DNA from: Streptomyces tailanensis
Lineage (GTDB): Bacteria > Actinomycetota > Actinomycetes > Streptomycetales > Streptomycetaceae
DNA length: 64,000 nt
Reading direction: 5' to 3'
Assembly (NCBI RefSeq): GCF_008386495.1
Contig: NZ_VTHJ01000010.1
Span: 42,663 to 106,662, forward strand
Below the pieces are notes generated by a model. It had not been told where the DNA came from and ran no database searches. It saw only the letters and a list, made by a program, of their open reading frames with translations. Each line of letters starts with the position of its first letter. Within the stretch, counting starts at the first letter, position 1. Below, in pieces: positions 26,198 to 35,546 of the stretch. Both the position numbers and the translations under genes were made by a program.

Positions 26198-26769
26198 GCG
26201 GTCCCAGAAAGCCCGCCGACGTATTGGCAGAATCCCGCCGCAGGGACAGCCGCACCAAGCGGCAGCGCGTCCTTGCCACGGTGGACCAGATGCTCGCCCA
26301 GGGAGAGCCGGTCACCTTTGCGGCCGTGGCCCGCACCGCTGGCGTATCGAACTGGCTGGTCTACGCCGACGGAGTCCGCGAGCACATCGAGCAGGCCCGT
26401 GCCCAACAGGCCAGTCGACCCGCTCACGAGCGGCTCACCAGGGCCACGACGAGCAGCGCGAGTATCCGCACGGACCTGGAACTCGCCCGTGCCGAGATAC
26501 AGGCCCTGAGGGAAGAACGTGATCACCTCAAGGGCATTGTCCAACGCGGCCTTGGCCACCAGCTCGAACAAGTCGCGTCCAAGGACCTCATTACACGGGT
26601 CGACGAACTGACCACCCACAACCACGACTTGACCGCGCGCCTCGACCAGGTCCAAGCGGAGAACAACGACCTCCAGCGACGTCTCAGGGAAGCAGAAGAC
26701 GACGTCGCGGCGGCCCGCAGCAATCTGCGTCGGATGATTCGGTCGGGCGTGCACGCAGGGACCACCTGA
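26194..26769 (+). CDS. Tn554 TnpC-like (DUF6262) coiled-coil protein
   Basis: A 191-residue protein overlapping the preceding gene by ATGA. Residues 20-65 look like a helix-turn-helix (VTFAAVARTAGVSNWLVYAD). From about 85 onward it is a coiled coil (TDLELARAEIQALREERDHL, LTARLDQVQAENNDLQRRLR). This is the layout of TnpC, the accessory protein that affects orientation and efficiency of Tn554 transposition. It probably bridges the two recombinases or binds element ends. Confidence 0.82.
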   Translation: MSGPRKPADVLAESRRRDSRTKRQRVLATVDQMLAQGEPVTFAAVARTAGVSNWLVYADGVREHIEQARAQQASRPAHERLTRATTSSASIRTDLELARAEIQALREERDHLKGIVQRGLGHQLEQVASKDLITRVDELTTHNHDLTARLDQVQAENNDLQRRLREAEDDVAAARSNLRRMIRSGVHAGTT

Positions 26770-26787
26770 CAGATTGGGTCTGTCGCC

Positions 26788-26827
26788 GTGGTGTCCCGTC
26801 TCGCGCTACCTGAGGCGGGACCACCAC
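26788..26827 (+). terminator. Hairpin after the recombinase trio
   Basis: GTGGTGTCCCG (26788-26798) pairs with CGGGACCACCAC (26816-26827) apart from one bulged base. It follows the trio by 20 bp and may be a terminator or part of the element's right end. Confidence 0.4.
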
Positions 26828-27873
26828 GAGGGCTCTCCGCTGCGTCAGTACGGCGCCGCAGCAGCTATGTCCTTCGCCACGTTCCGCACAGCCCCTAGTA
26901 CTGCAACGGTGTTTGTTCTGAGTGCTGGGCAGTTTTCAGGGGCTGTGTCCGCGTCGTTTGTAGTGACTGAGCCGAGCTTGATACTGCCGTCTGCGGCGCC
27001 ATGTCGACCAGTGCAGGATGTGGTCGACCGGGGTGGGGCGGCGGTCGGTGAGTCGGGTGATCAGGCGTCGGATTTCGGCGAGGCTGAGGCGGATGAGCTG
27101 GGAGGATCCGTTTCTGCTTTGTCCGCATCCAGTTGTCGGGCGCGCAGGACGGTCAGGCAGGCGTGGGCGGCCATGGCAAGGGTCATGTGGCGGTGCCAGC
27201 CGGGATAGCGGCGGACCTGGTAGTCGTCCAGGCCGCACTCCTGCTTGGCGGTCTGGAAGCATTCCTCGACCGCCCACCGGCTGCCGGCGATGCGGATCAG
27301 CTCGTCCAGTGTGGTGTCGGCGGAGCAGTAGGCGATGTAGTAGGAGATCTCGTCGGGTCTGCTGACGCTGCGGCGGGCTAGAACCCAGTGTCGGCGGTCC
27401 TCGCGGTGCCACGGCCGCACTTCGACGCGGGCCCAGTCGTAGATCCGCCGGCCGTGAGCCCCCTCGCCGCAGGAACGACGTCTCCACTTCTGCCGTGGCA
27501 GGCCGGAAACAGGTCGTGGACGGGGTGGTCGAGGGCGAAGCGGGTGACGACGGTGTCGTGGCGGGTGGTGGCCATGAGTGGAAGACGTCCGCCTGCTCGA
27601 GCTCGTAGCGCCAGCCCTTGGAGAAGCCGTAGGCGGCGTCCGCAGTCACCCATCGGAAGGGCATCTTGTCGGCGATCGCGCGGCGGACCATCGACTTGGC
27701 CATGGCCACCTTCGTTTCGAAGACGACCGTGTCGTCGATGCCGGCCCGTCGGCAGCGTTCCCGGTCGTCGGTCCAGGAGGTGGGCAGATACAGCCGCCGG
27801 TCGATCAGGGTGCGTCCGCGGCTGGTGGCGTATGCGAGGAAGACGCCGATCTGGCTGTTCTCGGTGCGGCCGG

Positions 27874-29610
27874 GGGCCCGTATTTCAATAAGTGCTCGGC
27901 AGAGGGGTGTTGGTGGGAGTCTGAGGTATGATCCCGTGTCTGTCAGGCCGCGTTGCCGCTCGTGCTCTGCGGGCCAAGTTCGATCAGATCCTGCCGCACT
28001 TCGATGAGCGCCGCCGTCGGTTGTACCTGGCCAGTGAGGCGACGGCCCTCGGCCGCGGCGGGATCGTCCGGGTCGCCGCCGCCTCCGGCACCAGCACTGC
28101 AACCATCGCGCGAGGTATGGCCGAGTTGGCCGGTTGCCCTTCACCGACCCTGCGGGTCCGGGCTCCAGGTGCGGGCCGCAAGCGGCTGACAGACACCGAC
28201 CCTGGTCTGCTGCCCGCGCTGGAGTCGCTGATCGAGCCGCACACCCGAGGCGACCCCGTCTCTCCGTTGCGGTGGACCACGCTGTCGTTACGGGCCCTGG
28301 CCTCGACCCTCACCGCACAGGGCCACCCGGTCAGCGCTTCAACCGTCGGACGCCTGCTGCACACCCTGGGCTACAGCCTGCAGGGAACCGCGAAGACAAC
28401 AGAGGGCATCAGCCATCCGGACCGCGATGCCCAGTTCACCCACCTCAATGCCACCGCCGCCGCGTTCCTCAACGATGCCCAGCCGGTGATCAGCGTCGAC
28501 ACCAAGGCCAAGGAATGGCTCGGCAACCGGGACCGGCCCGGTCGCACCTGGCGCCCGGGCAAGAACGCGATCAAGGTGGACTGCCACACGTTCACCACCA
28601 ACGACCAGCCCATGGCGATCCCCTACGGGATCTACGACATCGCCAACAACAGCGGATGGGTCAACGTCGGCACCGACCACGACACCGCCCAGTTCGCGGT
28701 GGAGTCCATCCGACGCTGGTGGCAGCACCGCGGACGGGCAGACCACCCGAATGCCACCCGGCTTCTGATCACCGCCGACTCCGGCGGCTCCAACGACCCC
28801 CGCCGCTGGACCTGGAAAAGCAACCTTGCCACCTTCGCACGAGAGAGCGGCCTGGAGATCACGGTCTGTCACCTACCGCCGGGGACTTCGAAGTGGAACA
28901 AGATAGAGCACCGGATGTTCTGTCACATCACCGCGAACTGGCGGGGGCGGCCGCTGACCAGCTACCAGGTCGTCCTCGAGACCATCGCCGCCACAACAAC
29001 CAAGACCGGCCTGGCCATCGGGGCCGAACTGGACACAGGCAGCTACGACCTCGGCATCAGCGTCACACCCGCCGAGTTCCACGCCCTTCCGATCACGCCC
29101 AACGCCTTCCACGGTGACTGGAACTACACACTGTCTCCCGTTCCACCGCGAGCGCCAGACGCGCCGGCAACGACAGACCGGACCGACCCGGCCCTGACCG
29201 CGATGCTCACCGATCCGGCCCTGACCGGCATGTCACGAACCGCCTTCGAGTATTTGGTGGCGCTCTCGGAGCCTTTCTGGGACGCCTTGGCCGAGGCAGC
29301 ATTCCAGCGACGCTTCCACCGCCCGCGCAGCTACCGCCACCCACAGACCAGCAGCGTGGACCACACCCACCGGCTCCTGGCAGCCATCCTCCGCCGCCGC
29401 AGAGCGGTGACCATGACGCTCCTGGCCCAACTACTGGGCGTCAACCGCACCAACCTGTCCAACCAGTACCAGGACGCAAAACGGCTCCTGGACCTGCACC
29501 GGATCCTCGTCACGCCGATACCCGGCTCGCCAGCCCGCACATTGGAACAGCTACACGCCCGAACAACCCCTGCGGAAACCCGTCGCTGACAGTTATTGAA
29601 ATACAGGCCC
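27874..29610 (+). mobile_element. ISAzo13-family element nested in the IS701 copy
   Basis: The terminal inverted repeats are GGGCC(C/T)GTATTTCAATAA, at 27874-27891 and 29593-29610 (one mismatch). The flanking CGG on each side (27871-27873 and 29611-29613) fits a 3-bp target duplication when compared with an uninterrupted IS701 reading frame, although the GC-rich context leaves 1-2 bp of ambiguity. The element contains one intact transposase gene and looks recent. Confidence 0.82.
27928..29589 (+). CDS. ISAzo13-family transposase
   Basis: An intact 553-residue transposase starting at ATG 27928. The DDE residues are likely in PVISVDTKAKEWLGN, RLLITADSGGSNDPR and TSKWNKIEHRMFCHI. The N-terminus is a helix-turn-helix (GIVRVAAASGTSTATIARGM). 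It ends 21 bp inside the right inverted repeat end. It catalyses cut-and-paste movement of its own element. Confidence 0.9.
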   Translation: MIPCLSGRVAARALRAKFDQILPHFDERRRRLYLASEATALGRGGIVRVAAASGTSTATIARGMAELAGCPSPTLRVRAPGAGRKRLTDTDPGLLPALESLIEPHTRGDPVSPLRWTTLSLRALASTLTAQGHPVSASTVGRLLHTLGYSLQGTAKTTEGISHPDRDAQFTHLNATAAAFLNDAQPVISVDTKAKEWLGNRDRPGRTWRPGKNAIKVDCHTFTTNDQPMAIPYGIYDIANNSGWVNVGTDHDTAQFAVESIRRWWQHRGRADHPNATRLLITADSGGSNDPRRWTWKSNLATFARESGLEITVCHLPPGTSKWNKIEHRMFCHITANWRGRPLTSYQVVLETIAATTTKTGLAIGAELDTGSYDLGISVTPAEFHALPITPNAFHGDWNYTLSPVPPRAPDAPATTDRTDPALTAMLTDPALTGMSRTAFEYLVALSEPFWDALAEAAFQRRFHRPRSYRHPQTSSVDHTHRLLAAILRRRRAVTMTLLAQLLGVNRTNLSNQYQDAKRLLDLHRILVTPIPGSPARTLEQLHARTTPAETRR

Positions 29611-30155
29611 CGGCGGTGCCGGAGTACTGCCGCTGCACCCCGGCCGAGCGGATGCCCTTCGCCAGAAAGCCGGTGTCATCAACGATCAGGACGGCATCTG
29701 GGTCTCCGAGGTGTTCCACGACGTAGTCGCGCACGTCGTCCAGGACCTCGTCGGCGTCCCACTCGATCCGGTTCAGCAGCCGCTGAATGCGGTCGGGACC
29801 CGCATGTCCGGCCTCCTCCGCAAGCGTCCAGCCGTTCTTCCGCTCCAGCGGCGCGATCAGCCCTCGCATGTACGCCAGAGCAGATTGCCGTGGCTCTTCC
29901 CGGTTGAACCGGTGCACGAACCGCTCATGCAGAGCGCTCAGTTCACCCGCCCACAGCCTGACATCAGCAAGGTCCCCACCCATGACCACACCAACGAACG
30001 AGCTGGCCAGCAGTCACGGCAAGCACCGTTGCAGTACTAGCACGCCCGCCGGTGCCCCGCCTGTCGAAGTGTGGCGTCAAGCCGTCGGGAAAGCAGGTGG
30101 TCACCGGGTCCGTCGGCGCGTTTCCAGGCTCGCTCTGCCACCGCGAAAAGTGCTG

Positions 30156-31124
30156 CTACCCCGCCGAGCGCACGCGCAGTCCTCGCCGGAGGCCGTCCAG
30201 CACACCTGAGAGCATCGCCTGGCTGATGGCCGTGCCGGGGAGCCCCACGGAGCCGTGGAACGTCCCCGGGTAGAGGTGGAATTCGGTGGTGACCCCCGCC
30301 TGTACCAACCGCTGCGCGTAGATCATCCCTTCGTCCCGCAGGGGGTCGAACTCGCAGACGTAGACGAACGCCGGCGGCAGCCCGGAGAGGTCCGCGGCAC
30401 GGGCCGGGGCCGCATAGGCGGGGACGTCGGGGCCTCCGCGGCGGCCCTCGCTGCCCAGGTAGTGACTCCAGCAGATCTCGGCGATGGGGCGGTTCCACAC
30501 CGGGGTGTCGGTGAAGGCCCGCATCGACGGTGTCTCCAGCCGGTCGTCCAGCATCGGAATGCCCAGGTACTGCATGCGGAGCGCCGGGCCACCGCGGTCC
30601 CGGGCCAGCAGGGCCACGGCCGTGGCGAGCCCGCCGCCCGCGCTGTCGCCGCCGACGGCCAGGCGGGCCGGGTCGATGCCCAGCTCAGCCGCGTGCCCGG
30701 CCGTCCAGACCAGTGCGGCGTAGGAGTCCTCCAGTCCGGCCGGGAAGGGATGCTCCGGTGCGAGCCGGTAGTCCACCGAGACCACCACCGCGCCGACCTG
30801 GTCGGCGATCCGCAGCAGGTCGGAGTGGCAGAAGTCCGGACTGCCGAGCACATAGCCGCCGCCGTGCATGTACACCAGGCCGGGCAGGCCGGTGTCCGCC
30901 GTCCCGGCGTCGGTCGGGGTGTAGATGCGGACCGGGACCTGCGGTGCGTCCTCAGGCCCCGGGACAAGGGTGTCGCGGACGTCGACCGGCCGGGCCGGCT
31001 CGTACACGGGCAGGTGCGCCGTCATCGCCTTCTCGGCCGCGCGGGCAGCGGCGATGTCGGTGAACGGCAGATCGTTGATCATCGGGATCCAGGGGGCCAG
31101 CTCGGGATCGAAGGCGTAGGACAT
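30156..31124 (-). CDS. HSL-type alpha/beta hydrolase (esterase)
   Basis: A 322-residue hydrolase of the hormone-sensitive lipase/acetyl-hydrolase family. The oxyanion-hole motif HGGGY follows LPGLVYM. The nucleophile Ser is in GDSAGGG, the acid lies in the EFDPLRDEG segment and the His is in YPGTFHGSV. The ATG at 31124 is preceded by GAGGAG at 8 bases. A 28-bp operator-like sequence upstream is repeated before the WYL regulator gene at 31560, so that regulator probably controls this gene. It would hydrolyse short-chain esters or lactones. Confidence 0.87.
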   Translation of the reverse strand: MSYAFDPELAPWIPMINDLPFTDIAAARAAEKAMTAHLPVYEPARPVDVRDTLVPGPEDAPQVPVRIYTPTDAGTADTGLPGLVYMHGGGYVLGSPDFCHSDLLRIADQVGAVVVSVDYRLAPEHPFPAGLEDSYAALVWTAGHAAELGIDPARLAVGGDSAGGGLATAVALLARDRGGPALRMQYLGIPMLDDRLETPSMRAFTDTPVWNRPIAEICWSHYLGSEGRRGGPDVPAYAAPARAADLSGLPPAFVYVCEFDPLRDEGMIYAQRLVQAGVTTEFHLYPGTFHGSVGLPGTAISQAMLSGVLDGLRRGLRVRSAG

Positions 31125-31185
31125 GGTGCTCTGCTCCTCGGGCATCTCGCTCGCGCGATCTTCGTGACGGCAGACAGCATTCCGC

Positions 31186-31213
31186 GCCATACGTGACATC
31201 CAGCGTCAGGATT
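31186..31213. promoter_or_regulatory. Operator-like repeat, copy 1 (hydrolase side)
   Basis: A 28-bp sequence beginning GCCATACGTGACATCC contains TGAC-N7-GTCA (31194-31208) and is repeated 333 bp away with two substitutions. It lies about 65 bp upstream of the hydrolase start. Confidence 0.65.
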
Positions 31214-31518
31214 CCCGCGGCGGTTGCAAAAAGACGGCCGGTCGCATTCCGTCCCGAGTGCGTCAGGACGGCCGGGTGGGCCAGAGTGCGGTGACGCCGT
31301 CGGCCGGAGGCTCGGTGATCATGCGGTCGGCGTCGGCCGGGGAGCCTCCGATGGCCCGGGAGTGGCCCGCGGCTTCCGGGGCGTATTGCGGCAAGCCCGG
31401 AGAGCCGGTGGCGGCGAAGGCGGCCCGGGCGCCGACGAGGGTGTCGCGGGCGGCGAGGAGAGGAGCGCGTCTGCCATGGCTTGAGCCTGTCTTTCCAGGC
31501 GAGGTCAGCGGGGTGGCA

Positions 31519-31546
31519 GCCATACGTGACACCCGGCGTCAGGATT
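31519..31546. promoter_or_regulatory. Operator-like repeat, copy 2 (regulator side)
   Basis: The second copy (GCCATACGTGACACCC) with its TGAC-N7-GTCA core at 31527-31541 ends 13 bp before the regulator's start. This position is consistent with autoregulation of a leaderless or short-leader transcript. Confidence 0.65.
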
Positions 31547-31559
31547 TACGCTCACTCGT

Positions 31560-32528
31560 GTGAAAGCCGACCGACTGCTGTCCATCCTGCTGCTCCTGCA
31601 GACCCGTGAACGGATCTCCCACGTCGAACTCGCCGAGCACCTGGAGGTCTCCGTCCGCACCGTCTACCGCGACGTCGAGGCACTGTCCGCCGCCGGCGTC
31701 CCGGTGTGGACGGAGCGCGGACGCAGCGGCGGCGTCCGGCTGCTGCCCGGCTACCGCACCGACGTCACCGGGCTAACCCACGACGAGGCACGCGCCCTGT
31801 TCGTCCTCGCCACCGAGGGCACGCACGACGCCCTCGGCCTCGGCGAGGCGATCCGCTCCGCGCTGCGCAAGGTCATGGCCGCGCTGCCCGCCCCGCACCG
31901 CGGCGAGGCCGAGCGCACCAGCGAGCGCGTCCTCGTCGACCCCGCCCGCTGGATGCACGGCATCGAAACGGCCTCCGATGCCCATCTCGCAGAGCTCCAG
32001 CACGCCGCCTTCACCGACTGCCGGCTCCAGCTGACCTACCGCAGCGGCGACGCCCGCGAGCCACGCAGCCACACCGTGGACCCGTACGGGCTGGTCAGCA
32101 AGGCAGGCGTCTGGTACCTGGTCGCCGACCGGGACGGTGAGCCCCGGCTGTTCCGCGCCGACCGCGTACTTGCCGCCGAGGTCACCGACGAACCCGTCCA
32201 CCGACGTCCCGGCCAGAATCTGGCAACCGTCTGGGCCCTGCTGCGCGAACGCTTCGAGAGCCTGCCGGACGGCATCCGCGTCCGCTGCCGGGTACGCCGC
32301 GAGCAACTGGAGATCTTCCAGCGCCTTTTCGCCTCCCAGTTGGTCGCCCCGCCCCACCCCATGGATGACGGCTGGGCCCGTGCGGAACTCGCCCTCCGCG
32401 AACTTCCCGACGTCCGCGGCGTGCTCTCCATGGGCGCCGCCGTCGAGGTCCTCGATCCGCCCGAGGCCCGCGCCGAACTCGCCGCCGTGTCCACCGAACT
32501 CGCCGCGCTCTACGGTGCGCGGGCCTGA
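31560..32528 (+). CDS. WYL-domain transcriptional regulator (YafY/DeoR type)
   Basis: A 322-residue regulator starting at GTG 31560 with no Shine-Dalgarno sequence, so it is likely leaderless. Residues 1-60 are an HTH_11 winged helix (RISHVELAEHLEVSVRTVYRD). Residues about 135-215 form the WYL domain with its signature WYLVADRDG. The C-terminal WCX region reaches the end. WYL domains sense small ligands or nucleic acids. It probably binds the two TGAC-N7-GTCA repeats and controls itself and the divergent esterase. Confidence 0.88.
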   Translation: MKADRLLSILLLLQTRERISHVELAEHLEVSVRTVYRDVEALSAAGVPVWTERGRSGGVRLLPGYRTDVTGLTHDEARALFVLATEGTHDALGLGEAIRSALRKVMAALPAPHRGEAERTSERVLVDPARWMHGIETASDAHLAELQHAAFTDCRLQLTYRSGDAREPRSHTVDPYGLVSKAGVWYLVADRDGEPRLFRADRVLAAEVTDEPVHRRPGQNLATVWALLRERFESLPDGIRVRCRVRREQLEIFQRLFASQLVAPPHPMDDGWARAELALRELPDVRGVLSMGAAVEVLDPPEARAELAAVSTELAALYGARA

Positions 32529-32538
32529 CGGCACTGAC

Positions 32539-32562
32539 CGACCTGCACCGAACGGCAGGTCG
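32539..32562 (+). terminator. Terminator after the WYL regulator
   Basis: CGACCTGC (32539-32546) and GCAGGTCG (32555-32562) form a perfect 8-bp stem with an 8-base loop, 10 bp after the stop codon. Confidence 0.55.
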
Positions 32563-32604
32563 CCATGGAGACCGCCACCGCATTCGTCGGATCGCGCCGA
32601 CTAG

Positions 32605-33701
32605 GGCGCGTATTGGGTCGTGATCAACGGGTCGTCCGGGTGAGATCTTTGATCCAGATCATCGAGGCGCGCAGGTGGAGGCCGGCGAGGTAGCTGTCCG
32701 GGGTCTTGTCGTATCGGGTGGCGATGCCTCGCCCGGCCTTCAGCTTGTTGATCAGGCGTTCGACGGTGTTCCGCTCCTTGTAGAGATCGGTGTCGTGGCT
32801 GACGGGTCTACCGCCTTTGCTGTCCTTGTTCTTGCGGTTGGCGGCTTGGTCCTTCTTCTCCGGGATGACGGCCTTGATGCCGCGTCTGCGCAGGTGGGCG
32901 CGGTTGCTGCGGGATGAGTAGGCCTTGTCTCCGGCGACGGCGTCCGGCCGGGTGCGGGGGCGGCCGACGGGCCCGCGGACCCGTATCTTGCTCAGCACGA
33001 GGACGAACTGCGGACTGTCCGCGGCCTGTCCTGCGGTCAGTACGAATGCCAGCGGGCCGGCATCTGCGGTCGGCGGCGAGGTGGACCTTGCTGGTCTGCC
33101 CGCCCCTGGAACGCCCGAGGAGAGCAGCCTTCAGCCGGAGTTTCCGCCGCCGCCGGATGCGTCGTCGTTCCTCCCGCCCGGGAGCGTCCCTGCCGTCCTG
33201 CCCGTTTTGTTCTTCGCGGCTGCCCCCTTTGACCTGGCCTTCTCCTCTTCGGCGGCAGCCTCCTCCAGGGCGGCGATGACGTCCTCGCTCAGGTGTATCC
33301 CAGCGGCGTCGTGGTGAGCGCGCGCGGTGGTGGAGTCGATGCTGACCAGGGACAGGTCCACCTCACCCCGCTTCGCGGCTTCAGCGATCAGGCCCTCCAG
33401 CAGGGCCTCGAAGACCCCTGCGTCCCGCCACTGCCGGAAGCGGTTGGAAACGGTCGACGAGGCGCCGAACTCCTGCGGCACCTCCCGCCACTGCCCGCCG
33501 GTCTTGAACCGCCAGATCACTCCCTCGAACTGCTGCCGCAACCGCTCGGGGTACGGGCCGTACTCGCCGATCGGCAGGTACGGCTCAATGAACTCCCATT
33601 CCGCATCGGTCAGTTGCACTCGCGTCACACAAGAAGGTCTACCGGTCCAGGCCCCGCTGCGACGGCGAATCCCGCCAATTGATCACGACCCGATACGCGC
33701 C
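32605..33701 (-). mobile_element. IS5-family element
   Basis: The ends are inverted repeats starting GGCGCGTAT(T/C)GGGTCGTGAT, at the left end from 32605 and at the right end to 33701, with one mismatch in about 23 bp. CTAG (32601-32604 and 33702-33705) flanks both ends as the target duplication. Its right end lies only 21 bp from the start of a further IS701-type transposase gene. Confidence 0.82.
32624..33628 (-). pseudogene. IS5-family transposase with extra frameshift
   Basis: The first part (33628-33131; VQLTDAEWEFIEPYLP, SIDSTTARAHH) and last part (32998-32624; GDKAYSSRSNRAHLRRR, YKERNTVERLINKLK) are in the same frame. The middle segment (LKAALLGRSRGGQTSKVHL) is in another frame. IS5 elements of the IS427 group normally use a single -1 frameshift at the first junction. 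The return shift, explained by one extra C in the run complementary to about 33053-33056, is abnormal and probably inactivates the gene. Confidence 0.75.
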
Positions 33702-33721
33702 CTAGAAGGGCTTGGTCAGGT

Positions 33722-34963
33722 GTGCGTATCAGTCCTGTTTGGGGGCACGTGGGGGATGTGGACGCACATGAAGTGGAGCGGGCCCGGGCGAAGTTGGCGT
33801 TATTCGTAGCTGACGTGTTCGCGTCGGTGCCGCGCAAGGATCAGCGGGCCAAGGGTGACTGCTATCTGCGCGGGCTGATGCTGGACGGGCGGCGTAAGTC
33901 GATCCAGCCGATGGCGGAACGGCTGCCGGACGGCAACGAACAGAACCTGCAGCAGTTCGTGAACCAGTCGACCTGGGATCCGCTGCCGGTGCGGCGTCGG
34001 ATCGCGAAGCGGATGGTGCCGAGAATCGGCCCGGATGCCTGGGCGGTCGATGACATGTCGTTCCCCAAGGACGGGAAAATGTCGGTGGCGGTCGCGCACC
34101 AGTACTGCGGGGCGCTGGGCAAGCAGGCCAACTGCCAGGTCGCGGTGAGCGTGCACGCGGTCTCCGACACCGCCTCCTGTCCGCTGCAGTGGCGGTTGTT
34201 CGTGCCCGAGGAGTGGGCGCACGATGCCGGACGGCGGCGCAAGACGGGGATTCCGCAGGAGGTCGGGCACCGGGAGAAGTGGCGTTTGGCCCTGGACACC
34301 ATCGACGAGCTGGCCGGATGGGGAATGGTGCCGCCGGTGGTGGTGGCCGACGCCGGTTACAGGCAGAACGCCGACTTCCGCGACGGCCTGAGTGAGCGGG
34401 GCATCGGATATGTCGTGGCCATCCGTTCGGACGTGACGGTCCACCCGCACGACGTGCGGCCCACCGCCCCGGCGTGGTCCGGAAACGGCCGCAGGCCGCA
34501 GCCCCGCTACCGCGACAAGCCGTCCCCGGTGGCCGCCCTGGCGGCCTGCCATGGACGGCAGGCTTTCACCGAGGTGACCTGGCGTGAAGGCTCACGCGGG
34601 CCGATGCGCTCGCGCTTTCTGGTGCTGCGGGTGCGGCCGGCCGAGGTCCGCTCCCGCCGCCTGGCCCAGGCCGCCGCCGCTGCCGGGCACGGCCACTGGG
34701 ACGGCGTCCTGCCCGAGGTGACGCTGCTGGTCGAATGGCCCGAGGACGCCGAAGCACCCACCGACTACTGGCTGTCCAGCCTGCCCGCCGGCACCCCGCC
34801 GGCCGAACTGGTCCGCCTGGCCAAGATCCGCTGGCGCATCGAGCACGACTACCGGGAACTCAAGCACGGCCTCGGCCTGGACCACTTCGAGGGCCGCACC
34901 TGGAACGGCTGGCACCACCATGACGCCGGTGCACTGCCGTGCCGCGTCGCACGTCACAGATGA
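33722..34963 (+). pseudogene. IS701-family transposase, 3' truncated
   Basis: A 413-residue transposase distinct from the first IS701 copy. Catalytic acids appear in WAVDDMSFPKDG, VVVADAGY and HDYRELKHGLGLDHFEGR. After NGWHHH the sequence departs from the family and ends within 12 residues, so about 25 normal C-terminal residues and the right inverted repeat are missing from about 34921. A GTG at 33758 is a likelier start than 33722. The left end of the element is not recognisable beside the IS5 copy. Confidence 0.75.
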
Positions 34964-34974
34964 GGGGTGCCGAC

Positions 34975-34990
34975 CGTCGACCGGTCGACG
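34975..34990. repeat. 16-bp perfect palindrome
   Basis: CGTCGACCGGTCGACG is a perfect palindrome at the junction between the truncated IS701 copy and the oxidoreductase gene. It could be a terminator remnant or operator. Confidence 0.5.
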
Positions 34991-35006
34991 CCCCCGGGGG
35001 CCTGTG

Positions 35007-35546
35007 TCAGGCCGCCATGAGTGCCTCGCGGTACCGCTTGGCATGGAGGGCGAGCGTCTCGGCGTCCAGTCCTCGGCCGGCGCCGTGGACGATCAGCGGC
35101 TCCGCGGGCGTCATACCGGTGGGATAGACCCAGGTCAACATGGGCCGCAGCAACTCGGTCATGGTGTGGCGGTGCGGCCCGTCGGGCCGGTAGGCGTCTG
35201 CGACGCTGCCGGTCGAGACGGCGAGCCGCAGTGTCTTGCCGTGCAGCGCACTGCTGCCGGGACCATAGGCCCACCCGCGGGTCAGCACGACATCCAACCA
35301 CTGCTTGAGCAGGGCGGGCATCGAGTACCAGTAGAGGGGAAACTGCAGGACCACCGCGTCATGGGCGAGCAGCAGCCGCTGTTCATGAGGCACGTCGATA
35401 CGGAAGTCCGGGTACCGGGCGTAGAGATCGTTGACGGTGATGCCCTCCACCCCGCGCAGGCCATCGACCAGTGCGGCGTTCACCTTGGACTCCGACAAGT
35501 GCGGATGGGCGAGTATGACGAGGGTCTTACGGGTGGGGTTCGGCAT
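35007..35546 (-). CDS. NAD(P)H-dependent quinone oxidoreductase (flavodoxin fold)
   Basis: A 179-residue protein with GGGAGA before the ATG at 35546. It begins KTLVILAHPHLSESKVNAAL, and has VVLQFPLYWYSMPALLKQWLD and GWAYGPGSSALHGKTL, which are hallmarks of the MdaB/KefF/NQO1-like FMN/FAD quinone reductases. The family makes two-electron reductions that avoid semiquinone radicals. Placed at the end of an aromatic catabolic island, it may detoxify catechol-derived quinones (inference). Confidence 0.87.
   Translation of the reverse strand: MPNPTRKTLVILAHPHLSESKVNAALVDGLRGVEGITVNDLYARYPDFRIDVPHEQRLLLAHDAVVLQFPLYWYSMPALLKQWLDVVLTRGWAYGPGSSALHGKTLRLAVSTGSVADAYRPDGPHRHTMTELLRPMLTWVYPTGMTPAEPLIVHGAGRGLDAETLALHAKRYREALMAA

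Larger units (their letters stand above)
26936..29989 (-). pseudogene. IS701-family transposase, split and frameshifted
   Basis: The N-terminal part (29989 to about 29614; LADVRLWAGELSALHERFVH, VLIVDDTGFLAKGIRS) is separated by the nested element from the remainder (27870 to 26936). The original join read YSGTAGRTENSQIGVF. The second part changes frame three times, each explicable by a lost base: near 27577 (VFH-VMATTRHD), near 27505 (DLFP-GLPRQKW) and near 27110 (AETDP-QLIRLSLAEI). The C-terminus ends in RLSHYKRRGHSP. The gene is clearly dead. Confidence 0.85.
26899..30036 (-). mobile_element. IS701-family element, interrupted
   Basis: The ends are inverted repeats TACTGCAACGGTG (26899-26911 and its complement 30024-30036), each flanked by CTAG (26895-26898 and 30037-30040), the 4-bp target duplication typical of IS701. 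Removing the nested 1,737-bp element leaves about 1.4 kb, a normal IS701 length. Its transposase is broken. Confidence 0.85.
31125..31559. other. Divergent control region of hydrolase and WYL regulator
   Basis: This 435-bp gap has the two operator-like repeats at its ends. Between them a minus-strand frame (31263-31523) could encode an 87-residue protein of no recognisable family; its start lies inside the second repeat. I do not call it a gene. Confidence 0.5.

Noticed and set aside
31263..31532. Minus-strand frame between esterase and WYL regulator
   Set aside because: No family resemblance, and its start lies in the operator repeat; it is more likely non-coding control DNA.
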